Shown here piece by piece: positions 36,936 through 44,446 of a stretch of 64,000 nt of DNA; position 1 is the stretch's first letter, and every line of letters starts with the position of its first letter. Location of the stretch: positions 33,112-97,111 of the forward strand of contig CAWEFK010000030.1 in the NCBI GenBank assembly GCA_963808315.1, in the 5' to 3' direction. A model generated the notes under the pieces. It ran no database searches, was not told the DNA's origin, and worked only from the letters and a program-made list of their open reading frames with translations. The translations under genes and the position numbers were made by a program. The DNA is from Palsa-504 sp963808315. GTDB lineage: Bacteria > Actinomycetota > Actinomycetes > Streptosporangiales > Streptosporangiaceae.

Positions 36936-37433
36936 GTGTCTGGAGACCGCTATCCCGTGCTGTGGATCGGGCAGGTAGCCGTGCTGACGCTACCCACGGA
37001 GATAGATATAACGAATGCCGACAGGGTCCGTGAGGACCTGCTCTCCGTGGTCAATCAGGGCGCGGTCTTGCTGATCGCGGACATGAGCAAGACGACCTTT
37101 TGCGATTCCGCCGGGGTGAGCGCGCTGGTGCGCGCATTCAGGCGGGCGGCCGCCAGTTCCAGCGCGCTGCGGCTGGTCGTGAGCACGCCGGCCGTGCAGC
37201 GGGTGCTGTCCATTACCGGGGTGGATCGGCTGCTAGATGTCTTCCCCAGCGTCGCCGCCTCGCTGGCGGGGCCGGCCTTCGGCGCGCAGGATAATGCGGC
37301 CGGGCCCGACCCGGGCGGAAGCCAGCCGTCGGCCGAAAGCGCTACCGCCAGGGCCGACACCGACGGGGGCGGCGCGGGGGTCGCAGGCGGTAATAACGCG
37401 TCCTCGAACGGGGGCGGCGGCTCGGGTGGCTGA
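36936..37433 (+). CDS. STAS-domain anti-sigma-factor antagonist
   Basis: Residues about 5-110 form a STAS domain: VLWIGQVAVLTLPTEIDITNADRVREDLLSVV, then LIADMSKTTFCDSAGVSALVRAFRRA, where the Ser in DSAG is the expected phosphorylation site. Such proteins release sigma factors from RsbW-like kinases; one candidate kinase is at 9562. Residues 115-165 are Gly/Ala/Asn-rich low complexity (GNNASSNGGGGSGG). That tail overlaps, antisense, the open frame of the convergent GAF-ANTAR gene. Confidence 0.88.
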   Translation: MSGDRYPVLWIGQVAVLTLPTEIDITNADRVREDLLSVVNQGAVLLIADMSKTTFCDSAGVSALVRAFRRAAASSSALRLVVSTPAVQRVLSITGVDRLLDVFPSVAASLAGPAFGAQDNAAGPDPGGSQPSAESATARADTDGGGAGVAGGNNASSNGGGGSGG

Positions 37434-38077
37434 CCGGTCAAGCTGGTCACGATATCGGTGGCGATGTCGCGCAGTTTGACGTTCCTGTTCTGCGACGCGG
37501 ACCGCAAGATGGCGAACGCATGGGACTGCGTGCAGCGCTCCCTGGCCATAATGATGCCCAGCGCCTGATCAATGACGGTTCGTGACGCAAGCGACGAGCG
37601 CAACTGGTCAATGAGGGCCGCGTCAGAGGCCAGCCGGGTGGCCAGGGTCAGCGCTCCGGAAGCATTCTCGGCGAAATTCTCGGCGCGCCGAGCCTCGGCC
37701 ATACCGAACGCCGCTGCCGTGCGCGCGTACAAGTTGATGGCTCCCACCGGCTGGCCGTCGGCACTCAGCGGCAGCGCCAGGCAGGAGCGGATCCCGGCCG
37801 CCTCCGCCTGCGCCTCGAACTCCGGCCATTGCGCCTTGTCGGCGGTGTCTTCGATGCGCACCACATGACCGTCGCGCATCGCATGCAGGCACGGACCGTC
37901 GTCGAGTTCGTATTGCAGCCCGTCTACCCGCGCGGCTACCGGGTCACTGCACGCGACGGTAACCGGCCGCCCATTGGGCTGCATCGTCATCCCGCATGAT
38001 ATGCCACCGCTGATAAGACCAGCCGCAAGCATGGAGATTTCATGGAGAAACTGCTCGACACTTTCGGTGCTGAGCAA
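37055..38077 (-). CDS. GAF and ANTAR domain regulator with long antisense tail
   Basis: Residues about 20-150 are a GAF sensor domain (VACSDPVAARVDGLQYELDDGPCLHAMRDGHVVRIED...GIRSCLALPLSADGQPVGAINLYA). Residues about 160-215 are an ANTAR RNA-binding domain (RSSLASRTVIDQALGIIMARERCTQSHAFAILRSASQNRNVKLRDIATDIV). ANTAR proteins bind paired hairpins in mRNA leaders and prevent termination. The domains end near residue 217. The remaining 120 codons, starting QPPEPPPPFEDA, run antisense over the C-terminal half of the STAS gene. Whether that tail is made is uncertain. Confidence 0.85.
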   Translation of the reverse strand: MLSTESVEQFLHEISMLAAGLISGGISCGMTMQPNGRPVTVACSDPVAARVDGLQYELDDGPCLHAMRDGHVVRIEDTADKAQWPEFEAQAEAAGIRSCLALPLSADGQPVGAINLYARTAAAFGMAEARRAENFAENASGALTLATRLASDAALIDQLRSSLASRTVIDQALGIIMARERCTQSHAFAILRSASQNRNVKLRDIATDIVTSLTGQPPEPPPPFEDALLPPATPAPPPSVSALAVALSADGWLPPGSGPAALSCAPKAGPASEAATLGKTSSSRSTPVMDSTRCTAGVLTTSRSALELAAARLNARTSALTPAESQKVVLLMSAISKTAP

Positions 38078-38449
38078 TGCAGTATGCAGCCCTTTAAAAT
38101 TCTTCCGTCATCGTCAAGATCAGTAACCATGCATGCACCTGTCAGCTAATATGCGGTCTCGCGTTTGTGCTGTGATCAACTACCCATTTGCCGCGAATTA
38201 AACTCGGCGGCGCAGGTGCTGACGGTAACGCCGTTCGCGACGCTGGCCGTCCGGCGCCGGCCACGAAGCGCCATCGCCGTAAACGCCATCGCCGTAAACG
38301 CGGCACATCTCATGCTTGCCGATGGCGTTTTTCTCCTCATGGTGCTGGATCTGGGCCTACTTGCTCGCTCCCCGCTAGGGCTACACTCAAACGCGGTTCA
38401 TAGCTTTAGCTACGCAGCTTGAAGAGATAGACGACGGGAAGGTCAGCGG
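38078..38449. other. Intergenic region upstream of the MerR-DICT gene
   Basis: About 370 bases without a convincing gene. It holds a 15-bp direct repeat (38269-38298) and presumably two divergent promoters. Confidence 0.35.
38269..38298. repeat. Two tandem copies of a 15-bp unit
   Basis: CGCCATCGCCGTAAA occurs twice with no gap, and the first bases of a third copy follow. It lies 150 bases upstream of the MerR-DICT start. It may be a slippage product or a tandem regulator site. Confidence 0.75.
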
Positions 38450-39313
38450 GTGGACGAACGGCAAGACGGCCTGTCGATCGGCGAACTGGCCCGGAGCGCC
38501 GGGGTGCCTGCCCCCACCTTGCGCAGTTGGGAAGGCCGGTACGGGTTTCCCCGCCCGCGACGGCTGGCTGGCGGTCACCGCCGCTACGACAGCGGCGACA
38601 TCACGCTGATCGAAGACGTTCTGCGGCTGCGTGCAGCGGGCATGAGCCTGCAAGCGGCCATCAGCCAGGCCACCGCACGGACCGGGGAACCCGAGCGCTC
38701 GGTATTCGCAGGCCTGCGCCGCCAGCATCCTGACCTGGTGTCGCAGATCCTCCGCAAGACCACGCTGCTGGCCCTGACCCGGGCCATCGAGGACGAGTGC
38801 TGCGCGCGGGCCGAGCAGGCCGCGCTATTCGCCACCTTCCAGGACCAGCGTTACTACCGCAACTCCGAGCCCCGGTGGAACGAGCTGGCACGCACCGCCT
38901 CGGTCGTCGTGGTATTCGCTGACTTCCCCGAGCCCGCCGGCGGCGGGCCGGCCCCCGCCGGCCGGTCCCCGCTGAAGGTATCGCTGCCCGCCGACGCGCC
39001 GCTGCGGCGCGAATGGACCCTGGTCTGCGAGGCACGGGACTTCCCGGCCTGCCTGAGCGGCTGGGAATTTCCCGGCCAGCAGGGAGTCGCCGAGGCCGCC
39101 CGGCGCTTCGAGGTCATCTGGAGCGTCGATCCGCTGGTCGTCAGGAACGCGGCCATCATCTGCGCGCAACTGGCGGACTCATGGTCGCCCCGCCTTGACC
39201 TTCTGGCCAGCCTGACGTCCGATCCGCCCGCGCCCGCTTCCGCCGATCTGCAGCGAGCGGCCGGCCTGCTCAACCGGATGACCGCTTACCTCGAAGCCGC
39301 GACGCAACCGTGA
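38450..39313 (+). CDS. MerR-type regulator with DICT sensory domain
   Basis: A 287-residue protein. Residues 8-78 form a MerR-like winged helix (LSIGELARSAGVPAPTLRSWEGRYGFPRPRRLAGGHRRYDSGDITLIEDVLRL). From about residue 100 it is a DICT domain (KTTLLALTRAIEDECCARAEQAALFATFQDQRYYRNSEPRWNELARTASVVVVFADF), a predicted sensor linked to light or second-messenger signalling in actinobacteria and cyanobacteria. The C-terminal helices (LDLLASLTSDPPAPA...LLNRMTAYLEAA) are family-typical. GTG start with GGAAGG upstream. Confidence 0.87.
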   Translation: MDERQDGLSIGELARSAGVPAPTLRSWEGRYGFPRPRRLAGGHRRYDSGDITLIEDVLRLRAAGMSLQAAISQATARTGEPERSVFAGLRRQHPDLVSQILRKTTLLALTRAIEDECCARAEQAALFATFQDQRYYRNSEPRWNELARTASVVVVFADFPEPAGGGPAPAGRSPLKVSLPADAPLRREWTLVCEARDFPACLSGWEFPGQQGVAEAARRFEVIWSVDPLVVRNAAIICAQLADSWSPRLDLLASLTSDPPAPASADLQRAAGLLNRMTAYLEAATQP

Positions 39314-39577
39314 AACCGGCCGGTCTAACCTGGGCGCGGGAACCCGTTCTGCTGCTACCCTGCGCCGGGCTTCCTCCTGCACGCTGAGCCTGGCGGCTTC
39401 GCGCCGCACCAGCACCTCGCGGTCGGGCTTAACGCAGGCAACGATGACTATTCCGATCACCGACAGCACGAAGCCCAGGAAGAATCCCCAGACGGGGTGG
39501 CCCTTACGATGGCCGATGATCGCGGCGATGACGCCAGTAATGATTGCGGGTATCAACACTGCCTGCGGCGATATCAA
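39179..39577 (-). CDS. Small membrane protein with two helices
   Basis: The first 80 residues are convincing: two hydrophobic segments (about 4-20 and 27-48) around HRKGHPVWGF, then CVKPDREVLVRREAARLSVQEEARRR. This resembles unassigned small actinobacterial membrane proteins. GGAGGGA lies 6 bases before the TTG at 39577. The last 50 codons are Arg/Gly-rich and overlap the MerR-DICT gene antisense, so the true end may be nearer 39310. Confidence 0.6.
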   Translation of the reverse strand: MISPQAVLIPAIITGVIAAIIGHRKGHPVWGFFLGFVLSVIGIVIVACVKPDREVLVRREAARLSVQEEARRRVAAERVPAPRLDRPVSRLRRGFEVSGHPVEQAGRSLQIGGSGRGRIGRQAGQKVKAGRP

Positions 39578-39898
39578 GAGGCTTCCCTCCGTGCGACGAG
39601 AGTTAACGCTGGGTAGACCAGACCGGTACCAGCCGTTGACTCAGTCAGAAGCTTATGCGGCCGGAGCAAGGGCTAGGCGGGCCGGGCGGGCCGGGCGGGC
39701 CGGGCGCTCCCCTCTGCAGCGACACCGATGGTCCATCGTGGTTGCCCAATCAACACCTATGGACCTTCGATGTGGGTCAGGTTCGGAGTTCTGCCGGGTT
39801 CTGCCCCGGCGAAGCTGTTGCAAGCGGGGCGAACGTTACCTGACACGGCCATTGGGTTGCTGGTGGCCGGTGCGATTGCTGCACGCGTCGTGGCCGAG
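39578..39898. other. Decayed region upstream of a broken MerR/GyrI-like gene
   Basis: About 320 bases where the DNA-binding domain of the following gene would be expected, but no helix-turn-helix can be read in any frame. It holds a 9-bp tandem repeat at 39679-39705. Confidence 0.35.
39679..39705. repeat. Three tandem copies of GGGCCGGGC
   Basis: A perfect 9-bp minisatellite of three units in the decayed region before the MerR/GyrI-like pseudogene. Confidence 0.8.
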
Positions 39899-39899
39899 C

Positions 39900-40552
39900 T
39901 CTCGTCTTGACTTCGTGGCGACGCTTCGCCAGCTCAGGGTGCCGCTGGCCGACATCAAGGCCATCACCGGTCTCGACCCCGGCGCGGCCGCTCAGCGCAT
40001 CGCCGACTATGAGGCGACCGCCGAGGTCGAGCACGCTGCCCGCCGGGATCTCGCGGGCCTCCTCATTAATCGCCTTAACGGAAGGGACTCCGCCACGTAC
40101 GAAGTCGAGACCAGGGAAATGCCGCGCCGCAGCCTTTTGTGCCTGAAGCGCAACGTCGACGGGCAAGCTGGCGCCTGGACGCTCGGCAAGGAGTTCGTGG
40201 GGCTGTTCAAGGAGCACCCGGTGCCGCGCGTTGAGGGACGGGCCGGCGCCGCGTTCTGCATCTACTGGGGCGAGGTAAGCAGGCCGAGGCTCTCGCCGCG
40301 GCCTTCCCCGAACTATCACTTCGCACGGACCCGACGCACCAAGAGGCATACGTCAGTCTCGGTCCGCACGAACAGGTAAACGCTCCGCAGTGGCAGCTCA
40401 TCTCGGAGTCCCTCCACACCTGGGGCCACGAGCGAGACGTCCGGCCGAGCGAGCTCGGCGTCCGCATCACCTATCTCGCGGCCCCTCCGATCACCAGCGA
40501 CAGCGTGCCGGACTGCGATTTCGCCGTCCCTCTGCAGCCTGCGACCCGTTAG
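39900..40552 (+). pseudogene. MerR-family regulator with GyrI-like effector domain, N-terminus lost
   Basis: The frame enters at RLDFVATLRQLRVPLADIKAITGL, which in MerR proteins directly follows the winged helix. It continues with coiled-coil residues and VETREMPRRSLLCLKRNVDGQAGAWTLGKEFVGLF...EGRAGAAFCIYWGEV, a GyrI-like small-molecule-binding domain. A one-base break near 40278 leads to AEALAAAFPELSLRTDPTHQEAYVSLGPHEQVNAPQWQLISESLHTWGHERD...CDFAVPLQPATR, stop at 40552. The DNA-binding domain is absent, so this looks truly decayed. Confidence 0.68.
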
Positions 40553-40851
40553 CCGGCGTCCGGCGGGCCGGTCTCACCGTCCGGTTCATCAGTCCGGGCC
40601 TCCGGCATGGCCGGTGACGTCCGCTGGCCTAGAAACCGCCAGCTGCCGTCGTCCCGGTACACCAGTCCCAGATTCTGCGCGATCCGCCGCAACATCCCCA
40701 TATCGGGAATCGTAGCGACCGGCCCGCGTCGCAGACGGCGCGCCAGGCAGCCGCTTGGCACGGCTCAGGCCGCCCTGGTACCGAACTGACCTGGGTGATC
40801 TGCCCTGGTTCGCCAGCTTGTCCCGGAGCCGGGGCGCTAGGCTGGCCGATC

Positions 40852-42438
40852 GTGGTCACCGCACCGGACATTCCCGGGCATAAGGTCGGGGCAGTCCTCG
40901 GATCCGGAGGCTTTGCCACCGTCTACCGGAGCTGGCAGCTCGCCGTCGGGCGGGAAGTGGCAGTCAAGGTCGACAACCGGGTCCTGCTCAGCGAGCGTGA
41001 CCAGCGCCGCTTTTTCCGCGAGGTGACCGCGGCCGGACGGCTGTCCGGGCACCCGCACGTCATCGACGTCTACGACGCGGGAACACTCGATGACGGCCGG
41101 CCTTTCCTGGTCATGGAACTCTGCCCGTCCGGCTCGCTGAATGACATGCTCCGCGAGCATGGGCCGATGGACGCGGCTCAGGTGCGCGACATCGGCATCA
41201 AGATCGCCGACGCCCTGGCCGCGGCGCACCTGGCCGGCATCCTGCACCGCGATATCAAACCCGCGAACATCCTGGTCAACCACTACGGCGTCGTCGGGCT
41301 TTCGGACTTCGGCCTGGCCTCCATCATCGATGCCGCAGGAGAGCAGACCGCTTCCCATGACGCGCTCACCCCCGCCTTCTCCGCGCCGGAGAGCTTCCGC
41401 GGCGAAACGCCGACCGTGCTGGCCGACATCTACGCCCTGGCGGCCACCCTCTACGCGCTGCTGACGGGCCGCCCGCCCACCTTCGGGGCCGACGGGCGGG
41501 TCCCCAGCCTGATGACGATCATGGCGCTGCACGACAAGCCGGTAGATGACGCGCCGGGTGCCCCGCCGGAGTTCATGGCCTTGCTGCGCCGCGGCCTGGC
41601 CCCGGACCCGGCCACCCGGCCCCAGAGCGCCGCCGCGTTCCGTGATGCCCTGCTGACCCTGCCCGGCCCGCCCACCGCCCCCTCCGCTGGCTTTCGCGCA
41701 CCGGGCCGGCCCGCGGGGAACACCGCAGGTAACGCAGCCGCCCCGGCCAGCGGCTCGCGTCGCCTCGCGGTCCACGCACCGCCCGCCCGCCGCCGCACGT
41801 CGGCATGGTTCACCGGCCTGGCCGCGCTAGTGGTCGTCATCGCCGCGGCCGCGGTCATCACCGTCCGCATCCTCCCACGCAGCACCGGGTCGGCGGCCGC
41901 GCCAGGCGGCACCTCCACGGGCAGCCAGAACAGCCAGAACACCAGCCACAGCGCCAGCCAGAACACCGGCCCGGCCCAGGTGGCCCCGGTCGCCCCCGGC
42001 GCCCCGGTCGGCGCGTTCGGCATCGCGACCGTGCTGGCGGGATGCCCGGCCACCGCAGTCCGGTCGGCGCAGGCGCGATGCCCGGCGAACCCCGAGTGCT
42101 GGGCGGGACTGGTCGAGATCTCCGGCGTGGTCAGTGCCGAAGCCCTGCCGTGCGACCAGGCGCACTACTGGGAGACATTTGCGATCGCTATCATGCCCGC
42201 GGGCGCACAGACCTTCGATGAGCCGACGCTGGCGGAAAACCCGACCGTACGCGCGGTCTGCTCGCTACCGGTCCTGCTGGCCTCGCGGCGCGCCGACGCG
42301 CGGCGGATCCCCGCCAGTTCCTGGCAGGTCGAGGTGCTGCCGCCTACCGAAGCGGCCTACGACAGCGGTGCGCGCACCTATCGCTGCGTCGCCGCCGTCA
42401 CCGGAAGCCAGCCGAGCATCTCCCAGTTCCGACGCTAG
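40852..42438 (+). CDS. Membrane Ser/Thr protein kinase with extracellular Cys-rich domain
   Basis: A 528-residue receptor-like Hanks kinase. Glycine loop VGAVLGSGGFATVYRSW, catalytic Lys in VAVKVDNRVLL, HRD loop LHRDIKPANILVN, DFG in LSDFGLASII, APE in FSAPESFRG; the kinase domain spans about residues 5-265. A Pro-rich linker leads to one transmembrane segment at about 336-356. After a Ser/Asn-rich stretch the outer domain carries four Cys and the pattern ALPCDQAHYWETFAIA, resembling septum-formation-type extracellular domains. It may sense envelope state and phosphorylate cytosolic proteins. GTG 40852 is chosen to start near VTAPDIPG; a longer frame from 40795 is possible. Confidence 0.87.
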   Translation: MVTAPDIPGHKVGAVLGSGGFATVYRSWQLAVGREVAVKVDNRVLLSERDQRRFFREVTAAGRLSGHPHVIDVYDAGTLDDGRPFLVMELCPSGSLNDMLREHGPMDAAQVRDIGIKIADALAAAHLAGILHRDIKPANILVNHYGVVGLSDFGLASIIDAAGEQTASHDALTPAFSAPESFRGETPTVLADIYALAATLYALLTGRPPTFGADGRVPSLMTIMALHDKPVDDAPGAPPEFMALLRRGLAPDPATRPQSAAAFRDALLTLPGPPTAPSAGFRAPGRPAGNTAGNAAAPASGSRRLAVHAPPARRRTSAWFTGLAALVVVIAAAAVITVRILPRSTGSAAAPGGTSTGSQNSQNTSHSASQNTGPAQVAPVAPGAPVGAFGIATVLAGCPATAVRSAQARCPANPECWAGLVEISGVVSAEALPCDQAHYWETFAIAIMPAGAQTFDEPTLAENPTVRAVCSLPVLLASRRADARRIPASSWQVEVLPPTEAAYDSGARTYRCVAAVTGSQPSISQFRR

Positions 42439-42458
42439 GTCACCTTCGGGTGCCTCTG

Positions 42459-42526
42459 TTCGCGGGGCCTGCGAGCTGGACTTACATCGGTGGGCGATAC
42501 TGGGATCGAACCAGTGACCTCCTCGG
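42459..42526. repeat. Partial copy of the tRNA-Val 3' half plus flank (att-like repeat, distal)
   Basis: 64 of 68 bases match 43839-43906 at an offset of 1380. Bases 42491-42526 (36 bases) are identical to tRNA-Val(CAC) positions from the anticodon-loop edge to the discriminator base. A tRNA 3' half repeated in direct orientation is what a tRNA-targeting integrase leaves behind. No integrase gene remains between the copies. Confidence 0.8.
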
Positions 42527-42541
42527 CGCTATCTACAACGT

Positions 42542-42928
42542 GTGCAAGGGCCGGTCAAGGGCGCGGCATCCCCCGATGACCCCGCCCTGGCCGGATACTG
42601 GGCCGAACGGCGCAAGAAGGTCAAACCCCCGCTGGACAGCTATACCCTGCACCTGCTCACCAGGCAGGACGGGATATGCCCGCTGTGCGGGGACCACCTG
42701 CTTAACGCCGGGCAGCCACCCCAGTCTCCCGGTCAGTGGGACCAGTGGTGGCTGCACGGCACCCGCAAGGCGATAGCCGCCAGCTATCTCACCCACCACG
42801 GGCGGCCCGGCCCCCGCCGCGATGACCAGACCCGCCTGGTGCACGCATCCTGCCCGCGCGGGCTGCAAGCCCGCCAGCGCAGGAAACCGGAACAGCTTCA
42901 ACCCGCGACGCCCTCGCGGCTTGCTTGA
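42542..42928 (+). pseudogene. Group II intron reverse transcriptase/maturase, C-terminal HNH fragment
   Basis: The frame gives VKGAASPDDPALAGYWAERRKKVKPPLDSYTLHLLTRQDGICPLCGDHLL (an HNH-type CPLC pair), TRKAIAASYLTHHGRPGPRRDDQTRLVHASC (second Cys and His) and ends PEQLQPATPSRLA. This is the maturase C-terminus and HNH-type domain of actinobacterial group II introns. The reverse transcriptase domain, some 400 residues, is absent. It cannot work alone. Confidence 0.8.
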
Positions 42929-42998
42929 GCCGTGTGCCGCGACGAGTGGCACGCACGGTTCTGAGGGGGCATTAGGCAACGCGTCCCGGCTACCCGAC
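42927..42998 (+). ncRNA. Group II intron domains V and VI
   Basis: GAGCCGTGTGCC at 42927 pairs with GGCACGCACGGTTC ending at 42961. This gives the domain V hairpin with its two-base GC bulge and the AGC catalytic triplet. The GAGGGGG linker and a short domain VI follow, ending TACCCGAC. The domain V loop is 5 bases here in place of the usual GNRA tetraloop. Confidence 0.75.
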
Positions 42999-43063
42999 TG
43001 AATGCTGTCATCACAGTCGGCCGACCGTCGTGGCGGGCGTGAATATTCGGCAGGGAGGATCTG

Positions 43064-43441
43064 TTATCTCGGTTGTGTTGCCGGTTGGAGGATCGCGGCG
43101 ATGTCCTCGACTGCGTCGAGTTGCCCGGCGGCGACATTGATCACCAGGTTGTAGGCGGCGTCGTTAGTGAGTACCAGGCGGCGGCCGTTGAGGCCGTAGA
43201 AGGCAATGACTGCGGCCAGGGATAGCCGCTTGTTGCCGTCGATGAGGGCGTGGTTGCGTGCCAGGGAGTGAAGCAGCGCGGCGGCCTTGGCGTCCAGGTC
43301 GGGATAGGCGTCCTTGCCGAAGGCGGTGGCCTGGGGCCTGGCCAGGGCGGCTTCCAGCAAGCCGAAGTCCCGGACCGCATAGTCGGGGCCGAGCGTGCGC
43401 TCGGCGACGTGGAGCAGTTCGGGCAAGGTCAGGAAGATCAC
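43064..43441 (-). CDS. Doc-type (Fic-fold) toxin of a type II toxin-antitoxin pair
   Basis: A 125-residue death-on-curing family protein: IFLTLPELLHVAERTLGPDYAVRDFGLLEAALARPQATAFG and the Fic active loop HSLARNHALIDGNKRLSLAAVIAFYGLNG, with the HxxxDGNKR motif intact. Phage P1 Doc phosphorylates EF-Tu and stops translation; this protein probably does likewise. The GTG overlaps the antitoxin stop (GTGA), the expected antitoxin-first arrangement. A start at 43645 in the same frame would be wrong because it includes Arg-rich noise. Confidence 0.88.
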   Translation of the reverse strand: MIFLTLPELLHVAERTLGPDYAVRDFGLLEAALARPQATAFGKDAYPDLDAKAAALLHSLARNHALIDGNKRLSLAAVIAFYGLNGRRLVLTNDAAYNLVINVAAGQLDAVEDIAAILQPATQPR

Positions 43442-43635
43442 TGGCCGAGTCGCTCGAGTGCCTCGGCGTAGCGGGGTAGTTCTTCGTCGAGTACCTGGTC
43501 CAGCAGCTCGGCACGGCTGTGGTTCTCGACGTACTCGCGGATGGCGTGCCGAGCTACTTCCTGCATCGAACGGTGCTCCAGTTCGGCACGTCGGCGCAGG
43601 GCTTCGGTCTCGTTGTCCGCGAGTCGCAATGTCAT
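43438..43635 (-). CDS. Antitoxin of the Doc-type pair, ribbon-helix-helix
   Basis: A 65-residue protein: MTLRLADNETEALRRRAELEHRSMQEVARHAIREYVENHSR is a ribbon-helix-helix (a strand then two helices, with the QEVARHAIREYV second helix), and the acidic tail LLDQVLDEELPRYAEALERLGQ should bind the toxin. It neutralises the Doc-like toxin and probably represses its own operon at the palindrome just upstream of the ATG. It is co-translated with the toxin through a 4-base overlap. Confidence 0.87.
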   Translation of the reverse strand: MTLRLADNETEALRRRAELEHRSMQEVARHAIREYVENHSRAELLDQVLDEELPRYAEALERLGQ

Positions 43636-43649
43636 AGCCACGCACTCGA

Positions 43650-43669
43650 TGGTATCACCAGAGATACCA
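43650..43669. promoter_or_regulatory. Palindromic operator of the toxin-antitoxin operon
   Basis: TGGTATC and GATACCA form a perfect 7-bp inverted repeat around ACCAGA, ending 14 bases before the antitoxin ATG. This is the place and size expected for a ribbon-helix-helix dimer site. Confidence 0.65.
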
Positions 43670-43838
43670 CTCCGGGAGCTGGAGGTCGTGACGAGCGCTG
43701 GAATCAGCGCAAGTAGCCGCCGTCCTGGCGCCGGTCCCGTCCAGTCGGCATCGCCCTCCGTACCGTGTCCCCGTGCTTGTGGTCCCAAATTCCTCCCAAA
43801 CGGCAAAAGCTCCCATCCTCTGCTTAGGATGAGAGCCC

Positions 43839-43906
43839 TTCGTGGGGCCTACGAGCTGGCCTTCCATCGGTGGGCGATACTGGGATCGAACCAGTGACCT
43901 CCTCGG
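43839..43906. repeat. Repeat at the intact tRNA-Val (att-like repeat, proximal)
   Basis: The partner of 42459-42526. It comprises the 3' half of tRNA-Val (43871-43906) and 32 bases of 3' flank, so the tRNA stays functional at this end. Confidence 0.8.
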
Positions 43907-43942
43907 TGTGAACGAGGCGCTCTCCCGCTGAGCCAATCGCCC
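43871..43942 (-). tRNA. tRNA-Val (anticodon CAC)
   Basis: The reverse strand folds as a full cloverleaf: acceptor GGGCGAT/ATCGCCC with discriminator A, D stem GCTC/GAGC, anticodon stem CCTCG/CGAGG with loop TTCACAC (anticodon CAC, reading GUG), and T arm ACTGG-TTCGATC-CCAGT. CCA is not encoded. It serves as the attachment-site tRNA for the small island to its left. Confidence 0.95.
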
Positions 43943-44446
43943 GCTGCCGGTCCTGGGCCGACGGCGAAGGTCAGTGACCACCGCGACCGTCATCCCGGCG
44001 CTTCCATAGCGTAGCGCATTCCCGGCCCGCGGCACGCCTGTCCCGGCGGCCGCGGGGTCCGGGGAGCCCGGCCGCACCCCTCCCGGGGGTCACACTAAGT
44101 AATGGCCAAAGCTTGCAAACGTACGCAACCGCAGGCCATAAATTACCCTCAGTATTGATGGATAAACAAACTGTAGATAAGTAGGTGAGATCAAAGTCAT
44201 AGGCTATGCAATCGAGGCACTGGAACACTAAACTGCTTCAACATCAAGCCCGGAGCTGAACAGAATTTGTCCAGGTCAGGGCGAGGATCACGGTTCGTCT
44301 CCCGGGTCGGTACGAAAGGCGCAAAACGGAATGTGGGAGAATCTAGAAAACTTCACCCTCCGTACACGTCACAGGCAACAGCAGGCAGCGTCAGATGGGC
44401 AGAACCCGGTGCTCCGGGACCCGGTTAGGTAGGGGTGGGTTAGACG
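43943..44446. other. Intergenic, AT-rich, upstream of the SsgA-like gene
   Basis: About 500 bases with no supportable gene. The stretch 44100-44400 is clearly AT-richer than the rest of the window and should contain the promoters of the tRNA and the SsgA-family gene. Confidence 0.4.

Larger units (their letters stand above)
42527..42998 (+). mobile_element. 3' fragment of a group II intron
   Basis: This segment holds the C-terminal part of an intron-encoded protein (42542-42928), followed immediately by intron domains V and VI (42927-42998). The 5' part of the intron, with domains I-III and the reverse transcriptase core, is missing: the fragment starts right at the edge of the tRNA-Val copy. 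The 3' boundary is placed at TACCCGAC, the usual kind of intron end. Confidence 0.75.

Noticed and set aside
38269..38298. Short direct repeat as a CRISPR
   Set aside because: Two abutting 15-bp copies without spacers and without cas genes are a simple tandem repeat.
40549..40761. 70-codon minus-strand frame between the MerR pseudogene and the kinase
   Set aside because: A possible small protein (GMLRRIAQNLGLVYRDDGSWRFLG), but no ribosome-binding site and no family known to me; support too weak to list.
42450..42776. 108-codon plus-strand open frame starting in the tRNA-like repeat
   Set aside because: The correct frame there is that of the maturase fragment (42542-42928); this one reads through the tRNA copy and yields noise.
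44100..44400. AT-rich stretch as a replication origin or oriT
   Set aside because: No DnaA boxes, iterons or relaxase genes are visible; promoter region is the simpler reading.
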